Assembly (NCBI RefSeq): GCF_000515315.1
Contig: NZ_KI911562.1
Span: 2,575,220 to 2,639,219, forward strand
Source: Asinibacterium sp. OR53
GTDB lineage: Bacteria; Bacteroidota; Bacteroidia; Chitinophagales; Chitinophagaceae
DNA: 64,000 nt
Direction: 5' to 3'
Below are positions 42,859 to 52,223 of this stretch, in pieces; the first letter of the stretch is position 1, and the number at the start of each line of letters is the position of its first letter. Made by a program: the position numbers and the translations under genes. The notes beneath the pieces were generated by a model that had not been told where the DNA came from, did no database searches, and saw only the letters and a list, made by a program, of their open reading frames with translations.

Positions 42859-43704
42859 ATGATTCATATAGTATTTGAACAGACGAACGTAGCAATATTG
42901 CAAAAGGCAATGGAACTCGATGAGGCTTTACAGGGAGAAGTAGTAGAGATCAAAGACGATTATGCGGTTGGGCCGCTGCTGAACATTTATGAAACAGAAG
43001 GATACCAGGCCCGGCGCGACTGGTGGAAGACCCTTTTGGAATATTCGCCCTATACCGATTCGTTGAATATAGTGGATGATAAACTGGCAGTACACCAATT
43101 ATTGAAAGTAATCGATGAACAGCCGGAACAGGAATTATGGATATGGATGGGACAGAACGCACATGATGTATGCAGTTACTATTGGCTGATGAGCCAGTTG
43201 AAAGAATACCAGGGACGCGTGCAGGTATTGTACCTGAACAATCTTCCGTTCATCAATGAGAAAGGAAATATTTTTTATCCTACCCATCTCCACGAAATAC
43301 AACCCAAAGAATTCCGTAAAGCCATGCGCCTGGCTCGTCCCATTACCCTCAGTGAGTTTGAAGTAGATCCGGATGAATGGAAGAAATTATGCCAGGAAAA
43401 TGCAATGGTGCGGTTCCTGGAAGGAGGTAAAAAAATCACCGGTAAAGAAGTGGATTTTTACGATAAAGACATCTTTGCCAACCTCAACGGCGCCATGAAA
43501 CTGGGTAGATTGCTGAGCACTACATTGGGAAAAATGAAAGTGCAAACCGGCGATGTGTTCCTGGTATGGCGTATCAGGGAACTGGCAGCAGAAGGGAAAC
43601 TGGAAATTGCCGGCGACTGGAATAAAGGATGGAAAGAGATCGTAGTAAAATTACCCGGTACCGGTGCAGTAGTAACGGAAACAGTAGAAGAAGAACAAGG
43701 ATAA
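42859..43704 (+). CDS. DUF1835 (plus DUF3658-like) protein
   Basis: 281 aa. The opening IHIVFEQTNVAILQKAMEL and the acid-rich YAVGPL, then WIWMGQNAHDVCSYYWLM, match DUF1835; the C-terminal third (LNGAMKLGRLLSTTLGKM and VFLVWRIRELAAEGKL) resembles DUF3658. Function unknown. It lies between the two topoisomerase IV genes in one direction with gaps of 43 and 19 bp, so it is probably cotranscribed; no tie to topoisomerase is known. Confidence 0.8.
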   Translation: MIHIVFEQTNVAILQKAMELDEALQGEVVEIKDDYAVGPLLNIYETEGYQARRDWWKTLLEYSPYTDSLNIVDDKLAVHQLLKVIDEQPEQELWIWMGQNAHDVCSYYWLMSQLKEYQGRVQVLYLNNLPFINEKGNIFYPTHLHEIQPKEFRKAMRLARPITLSEFEVDPDEWKKLCQENAMVRFLEGGKKITGKEVDFYDKDIFANLNGAMKLGRLLSTTLGKMKVQTGDVFLVWRIRELAAEGKLEIAGDWNKGWKEIVVKLPGTGAVVTETVEEEQG

Positions 43705-43723
43705 AACGTTTAAAAAAGAAACA

Positions 43724-44095
43724 ATGGTAAAGGTTATTCCAGTACAACAGATAGGATCAGATGAAAGAGGGACCACGCATGTGTTCGAAACCGACAGAAC
43801 AGGACAATTCATCGTGTCATACCGCAAAGCAGGCAGTTCCAGCGGAAGGCATTATCACAAAGGCGTTTCGCCCAGGAAGAATCCCGAACAGATCATCATC
43901 ATGCAGGGAGAAGCAACCGTAAACTGGTTCAATGTGCGCGGCGATGAAAAAGGAACACTGAAAGTAAAAGCGCCTGCGATGGTAATGATAGAACCCTGGG
44001 CCTGGCATGAAGTGGTTGCCGATACAGACATAGTTGTTTTTGAACTCAATGCACTGGCAGACGGACAGGACGATACCTACCGGATTGAAAAATAG
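43724..44095 (+). CDS. Cupin domain protein
   Basis: 123 aa single-domain cupin. GRHYHKGVSPRKNPEQIIIMQGEA carries a His-rich metal site and the first cupin motif; WAWHEVVADTDIVVFELNA is the second. Small cupins bind a metal and act on sugars or small acids, or serve as sensors; nothing here specifies the substrate. It sits 6 bp before parC. Confidence 0.8.
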   Translation: MVKVIPVQQIGSDERGTTHVFETDRTGQFIVSYRKAGSSSGRHYHKGVSPRKNPEQIIIMQGEATVNWFNVRGDEKGTLKVKAPAMVMIEPWAWHEVVADTDIVVFELNALADGQDDTYRIEK

Positions 44096-44101
44096 CAGAT
44101 C

Positions 44102-46618
44102 ATGGCGAAAGAAAAGAAAGAGAACAGGATTTTTGAAAACGAGACCGGTGTACAGGGACAGTATAAGAACTGGTTCCTGGAATATGCTTCTTATGTAATA
44201 CTGGAAAGGGCGGTGCCGGCTATTGAAGATGGGTTGAAACCGGTACAACGGCGCATCCTTCATTCCATGAAAGAAATGGATGATGGACGCTTCAATAAAG
44301 TGGCCAATATCATTGGTCAGAGTATGCAGTTCCACCCGCATGGCGATGCCAGTATTGGCGACGCATTGGTGAACCTCGGGCAAAAAGACCTGCTCATTGA
44401 CACACAGGGAAACTGGGGCGATGTAAGAACCGGTGATGAAGCGGCTGCCTCGCGTTATATTGAAGCGCGTTTGTCGAAGTTCGCGCTGGAAGTGGCTTTC
44501 AATGCCAAGACCACTAACTGGCAGTTGAGTTATGATGGAAGAAAGAACGAGCCGGTTACCCTGCCTATGAAATTCCCTTTGCTGTTGGCGCAGGGGGCTG
44601 ATGGTATTGCAGTGGGACTTTCAACCAAAATATTGCCGCATAATTTCAGTGAACTGATCGAGGCTTCGATCAAATGCCTGAAAGGAAGAAAATACGAGTT
44701 GTATCCCGATTTCCAAACGGGAGGCATGATTGATGTGTCTAACTATAACGATGGAAAAAGAGGCGGCAAGGTAAGGGTACGCTCACGCATAGAAGAATTG
44801 GATAAGAAAACGCTGGTCATCCGCGATGTGCCTTATGGTGTTACTACATCACAGCTGATGGAAAGTATCACCAAAGCGAATGATCAGGGAAAGATCAAGA
44901 TCAGGAAAGTGATCGATGTTACCGCCAGTGAAGTAGAAATACAGATCGATCTCGCGGCGGGCATATCACCCGATATCACCATTGATGCCCTATACGCTTT
45001 TACCGATTGTGAAGTGAGCATTTCACCCAACGCCTGCGTGATCAGTGAACAGAGACCGGTATTTCTGGGCGTGCATGAATTGTTACAGGTATCTACAGAA
45101 AATACCAAAAACCTGCTGGGACGCGAGTTGGAGATCAAACTGGCAGAACTGGAAGACAAATGGCATTATACCTCACTCGAAAAAATATTCTTTGAAGAAA
45201 AGATATACAAAGAGCTGGAGCAAAAGCACGCTACCTGGGACAAAGTAATTGAAGCCATTGACAAAGCATTTGTTCCCTTCAAGAAAAAACTGAAACGCCC
45301 CATTGAGCGGGAAGACATACTCAAACTCACCGAAAAACCGGTGCGGAGGATCTATCGTCTCGATATCAATGAACTCAATGAACAGATCAAAGGCATTGAA
45401 GCAGATATCAAACAGGTGAAATACGACCTGGAGCACCTGACTGATTTTGCAGTGGCTTATTTCGAAACCCTGCTGAAGAAATACGGGAAAGGACGCGAAC
45501 GTAAAACGGAGATCAGGGAATTCGATACCATCCAGGTGAAACACGTGGCCATCGCCAATACCAAACTGTACCTGAACAGGGCCGAAGGCTTTATTGGTAC
45601 GGGTTTGAAGAAAGATGAGTTCTTATGTGATTGTTCGGACTACGACGATATCATTGCTTTTACAAAAGCAGGTACGATGAAAGTGGTGAAGGTAGCCGAT
45701 AAGGTCTTCATTGGAAAAGACATCATACACGCCGCAGTGTTCCAGAAGAACGATGAACGCACTACCTACAACATGATCTATGTTGATGGAGCCAGCGGTG
45801 TAAGCTATGCCAAGCGCTTCAATGTAACTGGTGTTACCAGGGATAAAGAATACAACCTTACCAAAGGGTCGGAGAAAAGTAAAGTGCATTATTTCACGCC
45901 CAACCTCAATGGTGAAGCAGAAGTAGTGAAAGTGGTACTGAGTCCCAATTGTTCAGCCCGCATCAAAGAGTTCGATTTTTATTTCGAAGAACTGGAGATC
46001 AAAGGCCGGAGCAGTATGGGTAACCAGGTAACCAAGTATCCCATCAAAACCGTTAAATTCAAAGAAGCGGGAAGGGCTACACTGGCCGGCAGAAAACTGT
46101 GGTTCGATGATAAATTCGGCAGGTTGAATACGGAAAGCAAAGGCCAATACCTGGGCAGTTTTGAAGAAGAAAAAGTATTGGTCTTATACGAAGATGGCAG
46201 TTACGAATTGACGGATACGGAACTTACCCAGCGTTTCGAACCCGAAAAGATCATCCTCATCGAAAAATTCGATCCGGAAAAAGTGATCACCGCTGTTTAT
46301 CTCGATAATGAGAAAGCACAGTTCAACATCAAGCGCTTTAAGATAGAGACCACTACGCTGAAGACGCAGTTCCTCTTTATCAAAGAAGGCAAAGGCAATC
46401 GCCTGGAAACAGCCACTACAGATGAAAACCCTATACTGACAGTGCATTCAGGAAAGGGTACCCAAATACGCAAAGCGAAATTCAAAGTAGCCAGTATGGT
46501 AGAAGTGATGGGATGGAAAGCTGTAGGCGCCAAGCTCACCGATTTCAATAAGAGTATTGAAATGGAGTGGGAGCACCGGCCCAAAGAAGAAAATACAGCG
46601 CCCGAATTGTTTGGCTAA
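44102..46618 (+). CDS. parC: DNA topoisomerase IV subunit A
   Basis: 838 aa. The breakage-reunion domain has the catalytic Tyr in DEAAASRYIEARL near residue 121 and PVQRRILHSM near the start. The tower and coiled-coil regions follow; the C-terminal portion (from about residue 500) has beta-propeller-like blades (GRSSMGNQVTKYPIKTVKF). Together with ParE it forms topoisomerase IV. It ends the four-gene cluster; the SRPBCC gene begins 44 bp later. Confidence 0.94.
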   Translation: MAKEKKENRIFENETGVQGQYKNWFLEYASYVILERAVPAIEDGLKPVQRRILHSMKEMDDGRFNKVANIIGQSMQFHPHGDASIGDALVNLGQKDLLIDTQGNWGDVRTGDEAAASRYIEARLSKFALEVAFNAKTTNWQLSYDGRKNEPVTLPMKFPLLLAQGADGIAVGLSTKILPHNFSELIEASIKCLKGRKYELYPDFQTGGMIDVSNYNDGKRGGKVRVRSRIEELDKKTLVIRDVPYGVTTSQLMESITKANDQGKIKIRKVIDVTASEVEIQIDLAAGISPDITIDALYAFTDCEVSISPNACVISEQRPVFLGVHELLQVSTENTKNLLGRELEIKLAELEDKWHYTSLEKIFFEEKIYKELEQKHATWDKVIEAIDKAFVPFKKKLKRPIEREDILKLTEKPVRRIYRLDINELNEQIKGIEADIKQVKYDLEHLTDFAVAYFETLLKKYGKGRERKTEIREFDTIQVKHVAIANTKLYLNRAEGFIGTGLKKDEFLCDCSDYDDIIAFTKAGTMKVVKVADKVFIGKDIIHAAVFQKNDERTTYNMIYVDGASGVSYAKRFNVTGVTRDKEYNLTKGSEKSKVHYFTPNLNGEAEVVKVVLSPNCSARIKEFDFYFEELEIKGRSSMGNQVTKYPIKTVKFKEAGRATLAGRKLWFDDKFGRLNTESKGQYLGSFEEEKVLVLYEDGSYELTDTELTQRFEPEKIILIEKFDPEKVITAVYLDNEKAQFNIKRFKIETTTLKTQFLFIKEGKGNRLETATTDENPILTVHSGKGTQIRKAKFKVASMVEVMGWKAVGAKLTDFNKSIEMEWEHRPKEENTAPELFG

Positions 46619-46662
46619 ACCCCTGGCTGTTTTTTTGCGTATACTTAATAAAAGTAAGCGCT

Positions 46663-47151
46663 ATGGCTAAAGCTTATGCATTCATTACCCGCTGGCAAGT
46701 ACGTGCTCCCTTAGAGCAAGTATGGGACCTTATCTATGATTCGGTACAATGGCCGCAGTGGTGGAAAGGTGTATTGGCCGTATCGGTTATCAAAGCAGGC
46801 GATGAAACAGGCCTGGGAGGTGTGCGGAAATATACCTGGAAGAGTGTGTTACCTTATCGGTTGGAATTCGATATGGAACTGGTGGTGATAGACCGTTACA
46901 GGTATATGAAGGGTATTGCGGCAGGAGAACTGGATGGAATAGGTGAATGGTATTTTGAGGAAAAAGACGGGATCACTTATGTTCAATATAACTGGAATGT
47001 ATTTACCAGGAAAGCATGGATGAACGCCTGTCATTTTATGCTGAAACCTGTTTTCGAATTCAATCACCACCAGGTGATGGCCTGGGGGGCAAAGGGATTG
47101 GCCCGTAAATTGAACGCTGAATTGCTCAGTTGCCGTTCAAACGCTTATTGA
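46663..47151 (+). CDS. SRPBCC (START-like) domain protein
   Basis: 162 aa from ATG 46663 (a longer frame to 46567 overlaps parC and is not used). Alternating strands with WQVRAPLEQVWDLIYD at the start and EFNHHQVMAWGAKGLARKL at the end suggest a helix-grip SRPBCC fold, which binds lipids or other hydrophobic ligands. Ligand unknown. It converges on the gene at 47145, overlapping it by 7 bp. Confidence 0.75.
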   Translation: MAKAYAFITRWQVRAPLEQVWDLIYDSVQWPQWWKGVLAVSVIKAGDETGLGGVRKYTWKSVLPYRLEFDMELVVIDRYRYMKGIAAGELDGIGEWYFEEKDGITYVQYNWNVFTRKAWMNACHFMLKPVFEFNHHQVMAWGAKGLARKLNAELLSCRSNAY

Positions 47152-48047
47152 TGCTTTTTCTTCAATCTGATGGTGGCCGTCTGGTCCAGGTCACTTGTCA
47201 GTATTAATTCATGCCGCGTATTGCCATCGTAAATGATCATAGCTGCTGTATTGGGCGGAATGGTGCCCAGGTTTTCGGCGTACATGCTCAGTTCATTGTA
47301 AGTCAGCGTTGAATCAAGTGTAACTTTCAGCCTGATGGCTTTATGGGTAAGAGAAGCTTTGTGTAATATCTCTTTATTGTTGAAGAACAATGAGATCATG
47401 TCGTTGTCAATAGTACCATTGTCGTAAACTTCCACGCGAATAGAAGAAGCGGCGATCTCCAATTCTTGTGTAAAGGTCTTGCGGCGTGCCAGGAAATCTT
47501 CCCGGACCGGCAGAACGCTATCGCGCTTGGTACTGGCCATATTGGCAACGGTATCAAGCGGTTCAAGACCCGTTTCAACAGACGCGAGTGTAGCTGTATC
47601 GGCAGAAAACCTGAAACGGAAATTCAGATCGGGTACGGTAAACTTATGTGCGGCATCGCTGGTAAAGCTGCCGGAGAGCGATGATTCGGTCCTGGAAGAG
47701 ATCAGGGTAAAGTTGCCAGACATGATACAATCCACCCCCATGCGGGTGCTGGTGGATTGGTAATGTATCAATGATAATGGGTTGATGTGCAACTTTTTGG
47801 TTGGTGCATCATAAGTGCCGGATACCTTGGCGGTAAAAAGACTGTCCCTGAAATAATAACTGAAAGTTCCGCTGATCAACCTGCCCCTTTGCTTCAGTTT
47901 CAATTCGGCCATATAGCTGCTGTTCTCGCCATTGGCCACCACAGTTCCCAACCCATACCAACTGCCGTTCAAAGATTGTGCGGCTGACCATTTAGCCTGT
48001 ACGAATAAAATCATCACTAAAAAGGTGGTGCGGAAAAAATGTTTCAT
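47145..48047 (-). CDS. Secreted protein with unknown C-terminal beta domain
   Basis: 300 aa from ATG 48047, which gives a clean signal peptide (KHFFRTTFLVMILFVQAKWSAAQ). The N-terminal half (LNGSWYGLGTVV, KLKQRGRLISGTFSYYF) looks lipocalin-like. The C-terminal third (IRVEVYDNGTIDNDMISLFF and LSMYAENLGTIPPNTAAM) is a domain common in secreted Bacteroidota proteins, of unknown function. The gene is divergent from the CvfB gene; the start region lies inside the latter's possible upstream frame. Confidence 0.65.
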   Translation of the reverse strand: MKHFFRTTFLVMILFVQAKWSAAQSLNGSWYGLGTVVANGENSSYMAELKLKQRGRLISGTFSYYFRDSLFTAKVSGTYDAPTKKLHINPLSLIHYQSTSTRMGVDCIMSGNFTLISSRTESSLSGSFTSDAAHKFTVPDLNFRFRFSADTATLASVETGLEPLDTVANMASTKRDSVLPVREDFLARRKTFTQELEIAASSIRVEVYDNGTIDNDMISLFFNNKEILHKASLTHKAIRLKVTLDSTLTYNELSMYAENLGTIPPNTAAMIIYDGNTRHELILTSDLDQTATIRLKKKHQ

Positions 48048-48153
48048 AAGGTGCGTAAAGTAGTAAAGGTTGAACAGACGGGTTTGCAAAGTTGCCAACA
48101 AGGTGTTGCGGGTAACTATGCGTATCTTCGTATTTGAACAAAACCCATACCAA

Positions 48154-48993
48154 ATGATCAGGGTAGGAACATACCAGGTGTTGAAAGTGAACAGGAAAGT
48201 CGAATTCGGTTTCTACCTCGATGATGGCGCAGAAGGCATCCTGCTGCCCAAAAGGCTTGCCCCCAAAGGGTTACGGGCGGGAGACGAAGTGCGGGTCTTT
48301 GTGTACCACGATTCGGATAACCGGTTGATTGCTACTACGCAGGAAGCCAAAGGATCGGTTGGAGATATTGTAAAGTTAACAGTAGTGGCTGTTACACGCC
48401 AGGGCGCTTTTCTTGACTGGGGCTTAATGAAAGACCTGTTTGTTCCTACTTCCAAGCAATTGGGTGGTATGCGGGTAGGCGCCGAATACCTGGTGAAGAT
48501 ATACCTGGATGAAATGACCGGAAGGGTGGCTGCCACCGAAAAGATCGAAGCCCTGCTTTCCAACGACGAGCTCACGGTAAAAGAAATGGAATTGGTTGAC
48601 CTGGTGGCCTATCGCCCCACAGAACTGGGTTATTCGATGATCATCAATGGAAAGCATACAGGCCTTCTTCACAGCAATGAAATATTCCGCGAGCTCAGTC
48701 CGGGCGATAAAATGCAGGGCTTTGTCAAAACCATCCGCCCCGATAATAAGATAGATGTAGTGATTGGAAAACCGGGCTTTCAGAAAGTGGAAGACGAAGC
48801 CACCAAAATATTACGACTGCTGCAGGAACACGACGGATACCTTCCTTACCACGATAAATCCGATCCACAAGCGATTTATGATTTCTTTGGCATGAGTAAG
48901 AAAGCATTTAAAATGACCACCGGAAACCTGTATAAACAACGGAAGATCGAGTTCACAAAAACAGGCATTAAGGCGCTTTCAGATAACACCTGA
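48154..48993 (+). CDS. CvfB-type S1 RNA-binding protein
   Basis: 279 aa from ATG 48154 (MIRVGTYQVLKV); earlier frames at 48070 and 48118 overlap the divergent gene and lack homology. Three S1-like domains: the first with FGFYLDDGAEGILLPK, the second with VTRQGAFLDWGLMKDLFV, the third with LGYSMIINGKHTGLLHSNEIF. A winged helix (AIYDFFGMSKKAFKMTTGNL) follows, the CvfB layout. CvfB affects virulence and RNA turnover in some Gram-positive bacteria; the role here is not known. A palindromic repeat (49008-49087) follows. Confidence 0.85.
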   Translation: MIRVGTYQVLKVNRKVEFGFYLDDGAEGILLPKRLAPKGLRAGDEVRVFVYHDSDNRLIATTQEAKGSVGDIVKLTVVAVTRQGAFLDWGLMKDLFVPTSKQLGGMRVGAEYLVKIYLDEMTGRVAATEKIEALLSNDELTVKEMELVDLVAYRPTELGYSMIINGKHTGLLHSNEIFRELSPGDKMQGFVKTIRPDNKIDVVIGKPGFQKVEDEATKILRLLQEHDGYLPYHDKSDPQAIYDFFGMSKKAFKMTTGNLYKQRKIEFTKTGIKALSDNT

Positions 48994-49007
48994 TCTTTTC
49001 CCAACAA

Positions 49008-49087
49008 CGTCATCCTGAGCGAGCGAAGCGAGTCGAAGGAACTGCTCGAACACTCGGTCAGATCCCTCGGCTTCGCTCGGGATGACG
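49008..49087. repeat. Dispersed palindromic element (CATCCTGAGC type)
   Basis: An imperfect inverted repeat with ends CGTCATCCTGAGCG and CGGGATGACG, and inner CGAAGCGAGTCGAAGGA near TCCCTCGGCTTCGCTCGG. This family of about 80 bp is common as interspersed, non-coding repeats between convergent or tandem genes. Here it follows the CvfB stop codon and could end its transcript. Confidence 0.8.
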
Positions 49088-49134
49088 ATGAAAATACCCA
49101 TGACTTCAAAAGTTAACGATTGTTAGCTTTGGCT

Positions 49135-49142
49135 TATCTTTG
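49135..49142 (+). promoter_or_regulatory. -7 box for the thiolase gene
   Basis: TATCTTTG matches TAnnTTTG, 17 nt before ATG 49160. No clear -33. Confidence 0.55.
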
Positions 49143-49159
49143 CTTAAATATCTTACTTC

Positions 49160-50350
49160 ATGAAAATAGTATACATCGTTTCGGCAGTGAGGACTCCGAT
49201 AGGCAGTTTTGGCGGATCATTGAAAGATTTTTCGGCTACCCGGTTGGGTTCTATCGCAGTAAAAGCAGCTGTTGAACGAGCCGGTATACAACCAGGCGAT
49301 GTACAGGAATTGCTGATGGGCTGTGTGTTACAGGCAGATCTGGGTCAGGCGCCGGCAAGGCAGGTAGCTACCTTTGCGGGACTGCCCAATAGTGTGATCT
49401 GCACTACCGTTAACAAAGTATGCGCCAGCGGCATGAAAGCTATTGCGCAAGGTGCGCAAAGTATTTTATTGGGCGATGCCGATGTGATAGTGGCCGGTGG
49501 GATGGAGAGCATGAGCAATGTGCCGTTCTACAGTTCCAATATGCGCTGGGGTAATAAATATGGTAATGTGAACCTGGTAGATGGCCTGGCCAAAGACGGA
49601 CTCACCGATGTATACCATCAATATGCCATGGGCAATGCAGCCGAATTGTGCGCAAAAGAATGCCATATTTCACGTGAAGAACAGGATGCGTTTGCTGTAG
49701 AAAGTTATAAAAGAAGCCAGGCTGCCTGGAGCCAGGGAAAATTCGATGCAGAAGTGATACCGGTACCAGTGCCGCAACGTAAAGGAGATCCCATTCCATT
49801 TTCAAAAGACGAAGACGCTTTCAACGTAAAGTTCGATAAGATACCCGAGCTCAAACCTGCTTTCATCAAAGATGGCACGGTTACAGCAGCCAACGCTTCT
49901 ACCATGAACGATGGCGCCGCAGCAGTAGTGTTGATGAGCAAAGAAAAAGCAGAAGCACTGGGCATTAAACCTTTGGCAATTATTCGCAGCTATGCCGATG
50001 CCGAGCAGGCGCCGGAATGGTTTACGACCACGCCTTCCCTTGCTGTACCCAAAGCAGTGTCCAAAGCGGGATTGCAAATGAAAGACATCGATTTTGTAGA
50101 ACTGAATGAAGCGTTTTCTGTTGTAGGGATTGCCAATATGCAAAAAATGAATCTCGATCCTGCCAAAGTGAATGTACATGGAGGAGCCGTATCATTGGGA
50201 CATCCACTGGGTTGCAGCGGCGCCCGCATCATTGTTACACTCATCAATGTACTCAAACAGCACGGAGGCAAAATAGGAGCGGCCGGTATCTGCAACGGCG
50301 GCGGCGGCGCCAGCGCTATGGTTATTGAGAATATGACGATCAAACATTAG
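49160..50350 (+). CDS. Acetyl-CoA C-acetyltransferase (thiolase)
   Basis: 396 aa, normal thiolase length. The nucleophilic Cys lies in VNKVCASGMKAIAQG near residue 90, and the other two catalytic sites are ELNEAFSVVGI (His-type loop nearby) and GICNGGGGASAM, with HGGAVSLGHPLGCSGARI between them. It forms or cleaves acetoacetyl-CoA; whether it serves ketone/butyrate metabolism, polymer storage or beta-oxidation cannot be told. No companion genes of those pathways adjoin. Converges on the TauE/SafE gene and overlaps it by 11 bp. Confidence 0.93.
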   Translation: MKIVYIVSAVRTPIGSFGGSLKDFSATRLGSIAVKAAVERAGIQPGDVQELLMGCVLQADLGQAPARQVATFAGLPNSVICTTVNKVCASGMKAIAQGAQSILLGDADVIVAGGMESMSNVPFYSSNMRWGNKYGNVNLVDGLAKDGLTDVYHQYAMGNAAELCAKECHISREEQDAFAVESYKRSQAAWSQGKFDAEVIPVPVPQRKGDPIPFSKDEDAFNVKFDKIPELKPAFIKDGTVTAANASTMNDGAAAVVLMSKEKAEALGIKPLAIIRSYADAEQAPEWFTTTPSLAVPKAVSKAGLQMKDIDFVELNEAFSVVGIANMQKMNLDPAKVNVHGGAVSLGHPLGCSGARIIVTLINVLKQHGGKIGAAGICNGGGGASAMVIENMTIKH

Positions 50351-51137
50351 ACAGAAGCTCCTTCACAACAATACAGATACCCATCACCAATACAAACCAT
50401 CCGAATCCCTTTTTCAATTCATTGCCCTGTAATTTCGTTTTGAAGTGATCGCCAATAAAAGTACCTGCAATGGAAGTGGCGGTGATCGCCAGCAATAAGG
50501 TCCAGTCAAATTGATGATGGGCCAGATCGCCCAGGAACCCGAACAAAGAATTCATGGCAATGATGAGCAGGGAAGTGCCCACCGCTTCTTTCATTTCAAG
50601 ATGAAAAGAGAATAATAAAACGGGTATGATAATGAACCCGCCACCTGCTCCCAGCAAGCCGGTGAGTATGCCGGTTTCAATACCACGTAGCAATGCCTTG
50701 CTCAAATGCAGTTGCCGGTCATTTCCTTCTGCTGTACAATGGGTCTCTTTACGGATCATGTTCAGCGCTGCCACAAACATCACCACTGCAAACAGCAGCA
50801 TAACGGCGATGGACTTGGTCATCACAAAACTGCCTATCGAAAACAAGTGCGTTGGGATAGCAGGCACTACAAACTTCCGCATGATCACTACCGTAATAAT
50901 GGAAGACAATCCGAAATAAAAAGCTGCTTTCAGGTTAACCAGCTGCTTGCGGTAATTGAGATAAGCGCCTGCCAGGCTACTGCCTCCCACGATAAAAAGA
51001 GAATAGCCCGTAGCTAAAATAGGTTCTATATGAAAAAGGTAGACTAAAACAGGGATCGTCAGGATCGAACCTCCGCCACCGATCAGGCCCAGCGAGATTC
51101 CTATGAGAAGAGCTGTAAAATATCCGGCAATCTCCAT
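50340..51137 (-). CDS. TauE/SafE family permease
   Basis: 265 aa from ATG 51137 (a longer frame reaches 51179). About eight hydrophobic helices in two halves, each with a TSUP glycine-rich entry motif: ISLGLIGGGGSILTIPVLVYL early and GLLGAGGGFIIIPVLLF in the middle. It moves small sulfur- or carboxylate-containing anions across the inner membrane; direction and substrate are unknown. A relative is the C-terminal half of the fusion at 8651. Confidence 0.85.
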   Translation of the reverse strand: MEIAGYFTALLIGISLGLIGGGGSILTIPVLVYLFHIEPILATGYSLFIVGGSSLAGAYLNYRKQLVNLKAAFYFGLSSIITVVIMRKFVVPAIPTHLFSIGSFVMTKSIAVMLLFAVVMFVAALNMIRKETHCTAEGNDRQLHLSKALLRGIETGILTGLLGAGGGFIIIPVLLFSFHLEMKEAVGTSLLIIAMNSLFGFLGDLAHHQFDWTLLLAITATSIAGTFIGDHFKTKLQGNELKKGFGWFVLVMGICIVVKELLSNV

Positions 51138-51188
51138 GCTGTTTCTTGAAGCAAAGATGGAGAATAATACCGTAACCACATTATTTTT

Positions 51189-51827
51189 TTACCCCCTGCT
51201 GATGCCAACCCTATGCCGCAGGTAATGATCGGCCGTTACTTCATTCACCATGAAATCAGCAATATCTCCTGCCGCTACCTGAAAATGATTGGGACTGGGG
51301 GGATAATCGGCATTGGTAACATACCTGCCTGTATGGTCCTGGTCAAGGATATCGGGAGAACAAACGAAGGTCCACTCGAGTGGAGACTGTTGAAGGTATT
51401 GATAAGCATGCAGGTGTTCCAGTCCTACTGCTTTGTATTGTTCCGGATAAGTTTCTGCTTCAATAATGAAATGTCCCGATTCGTCATTCAATACACCCAT
51501 TCCGCCAAGTGCCACGATCCGTTTTACGCCCGCTTTTTGCATTTGGGTGATGATATTTTTGATGCCTAGGCTCCTGGTCTTATCTGTTCCGTCAACGGAG
51601 CCGCCCAATACAGAGATCACTGCATCGGCGCCTGTTACAGCGTCGGATACTTCTGCTTCATCGAACACATAGCCTTTGATGACTTCCAGTTGGTGATTGG
51701 CGGTTTCTTTATCGAAGAGGTATTCCACGTTACGTCCGAATGCACGTACCTGATATCCTTTATTCAATGCAGATTGAACAACTCTTTTGCCTACTTGTCC
51801 GGTAGCACCGAATACAGTTAAGATCAT
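51189..51827 (-). CDS. NAD(P)-binding atypical SDR protein
   Basis: 212 aa. The N-terminal Rossmann motif reads MILTVFGATGQVGKRVVQ (GxxGxxG). The protein continues like the NmrA/NAD(P)H-binding atypical SDR group: ADAVISVLGG, VKRIVALGGMGVL, and a late EWTFVCSPDIL. The catalytic YxxxK pair of classical SDRs is not seen. It may be a redox sensor or a reductase; substrate unknown. Confidence 0.8.
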   Translation of the reverse strand: MILTVFGATGQVGKRVVQSALNKGYQVRAFGRNVEYLFDKETANHQLEVIKGYVFDEAEVSDAVTGADAVISVLGGSVDGTDKTRSLGIKNIITQMQKAGVKRIVALGGMGVLNDESGHFIIEAETYPEQYKAVGLEHLHAYQYLQQSPLEWTFVCSPDILDQDHTGRYVTNADYPPSPNHFQVAAGDIADFMVNEVTADHYLRHRVGISRG

Positions 51828-51875
51828 ATTGCCTGTTTTAAGGCAATTTACAAAAATAAAAGGCAGTGAAAAGGA

Positions 51876-52208
51876 TCAGGCGGCAGCCTGTTCGGCTATT
51901 TCTTCGGGGGTAATGGCCGTATGGCTTTCATCGTAAATGCATTCGCCATTTCGGATGATCAATACCTGCGGCGATTCGTGGTGTACGCGGAATTGTTCGG
52001 CTACCTGTGCAGACAAAGACCGGTAGTTGAGCAGGTCGAGAAAATAAAAATCAATGGCTTCCGGCGCGGCGGCACGCTCGAGCCGACTGAGTACGGTAGA
52101 GCTGATACTGCAACGGGTACTGTGTTTGAAAATAACCTGTGGCCTGGAAAATGACGTTTGCTGAATAGCGGCCAGTTGCTCCGGCGAAGTAAGGGGAATC
52201 CAATTCAT
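51876..52208 (-). CDS. ytxJ: Bacilliredoxin-like protein YtxJ
   Basis: 110 aa; MNWIPLTSPEQL is the usual start, while a five-residue longer form begins at ATG 52223, next to the stop of the small lipoprotein gene. The thioredoxin-fold core carries FKHSTRCSISSTVL, with a lone active-site Cys followed by Ser rather than a second Cys, as in YtxJ. YtxJ is linked to the bacillithiol redox system. Operonic with the 39-residue lipoprotein upstream. Confidence 0.85.
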   Translation of the reverse strand: MNWIPLTSPEQLAAIQQTSFSRPQVIFKHSTRCSISSTVLSRLERAAAPEAIDFYFLDLLNYRSLSAQVAEQFRVHHESPQVLIIRNGECIYDESHTAITPEEIAEQAAA

Positions 52209-52223
52209 GCTACGATGTACCAT

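Noticed and set aside
46567..46662. Longer SRPBCC protein overlapping parC
   Set aside because: The added residues overlap the end of parC, and MAKAYAFITRW at 46663 is the normal domain start.
49008..49087. Small gene or CRISPR leader
   Set aside because: It is a palindromic interspersed repeat of a common bacterial type.
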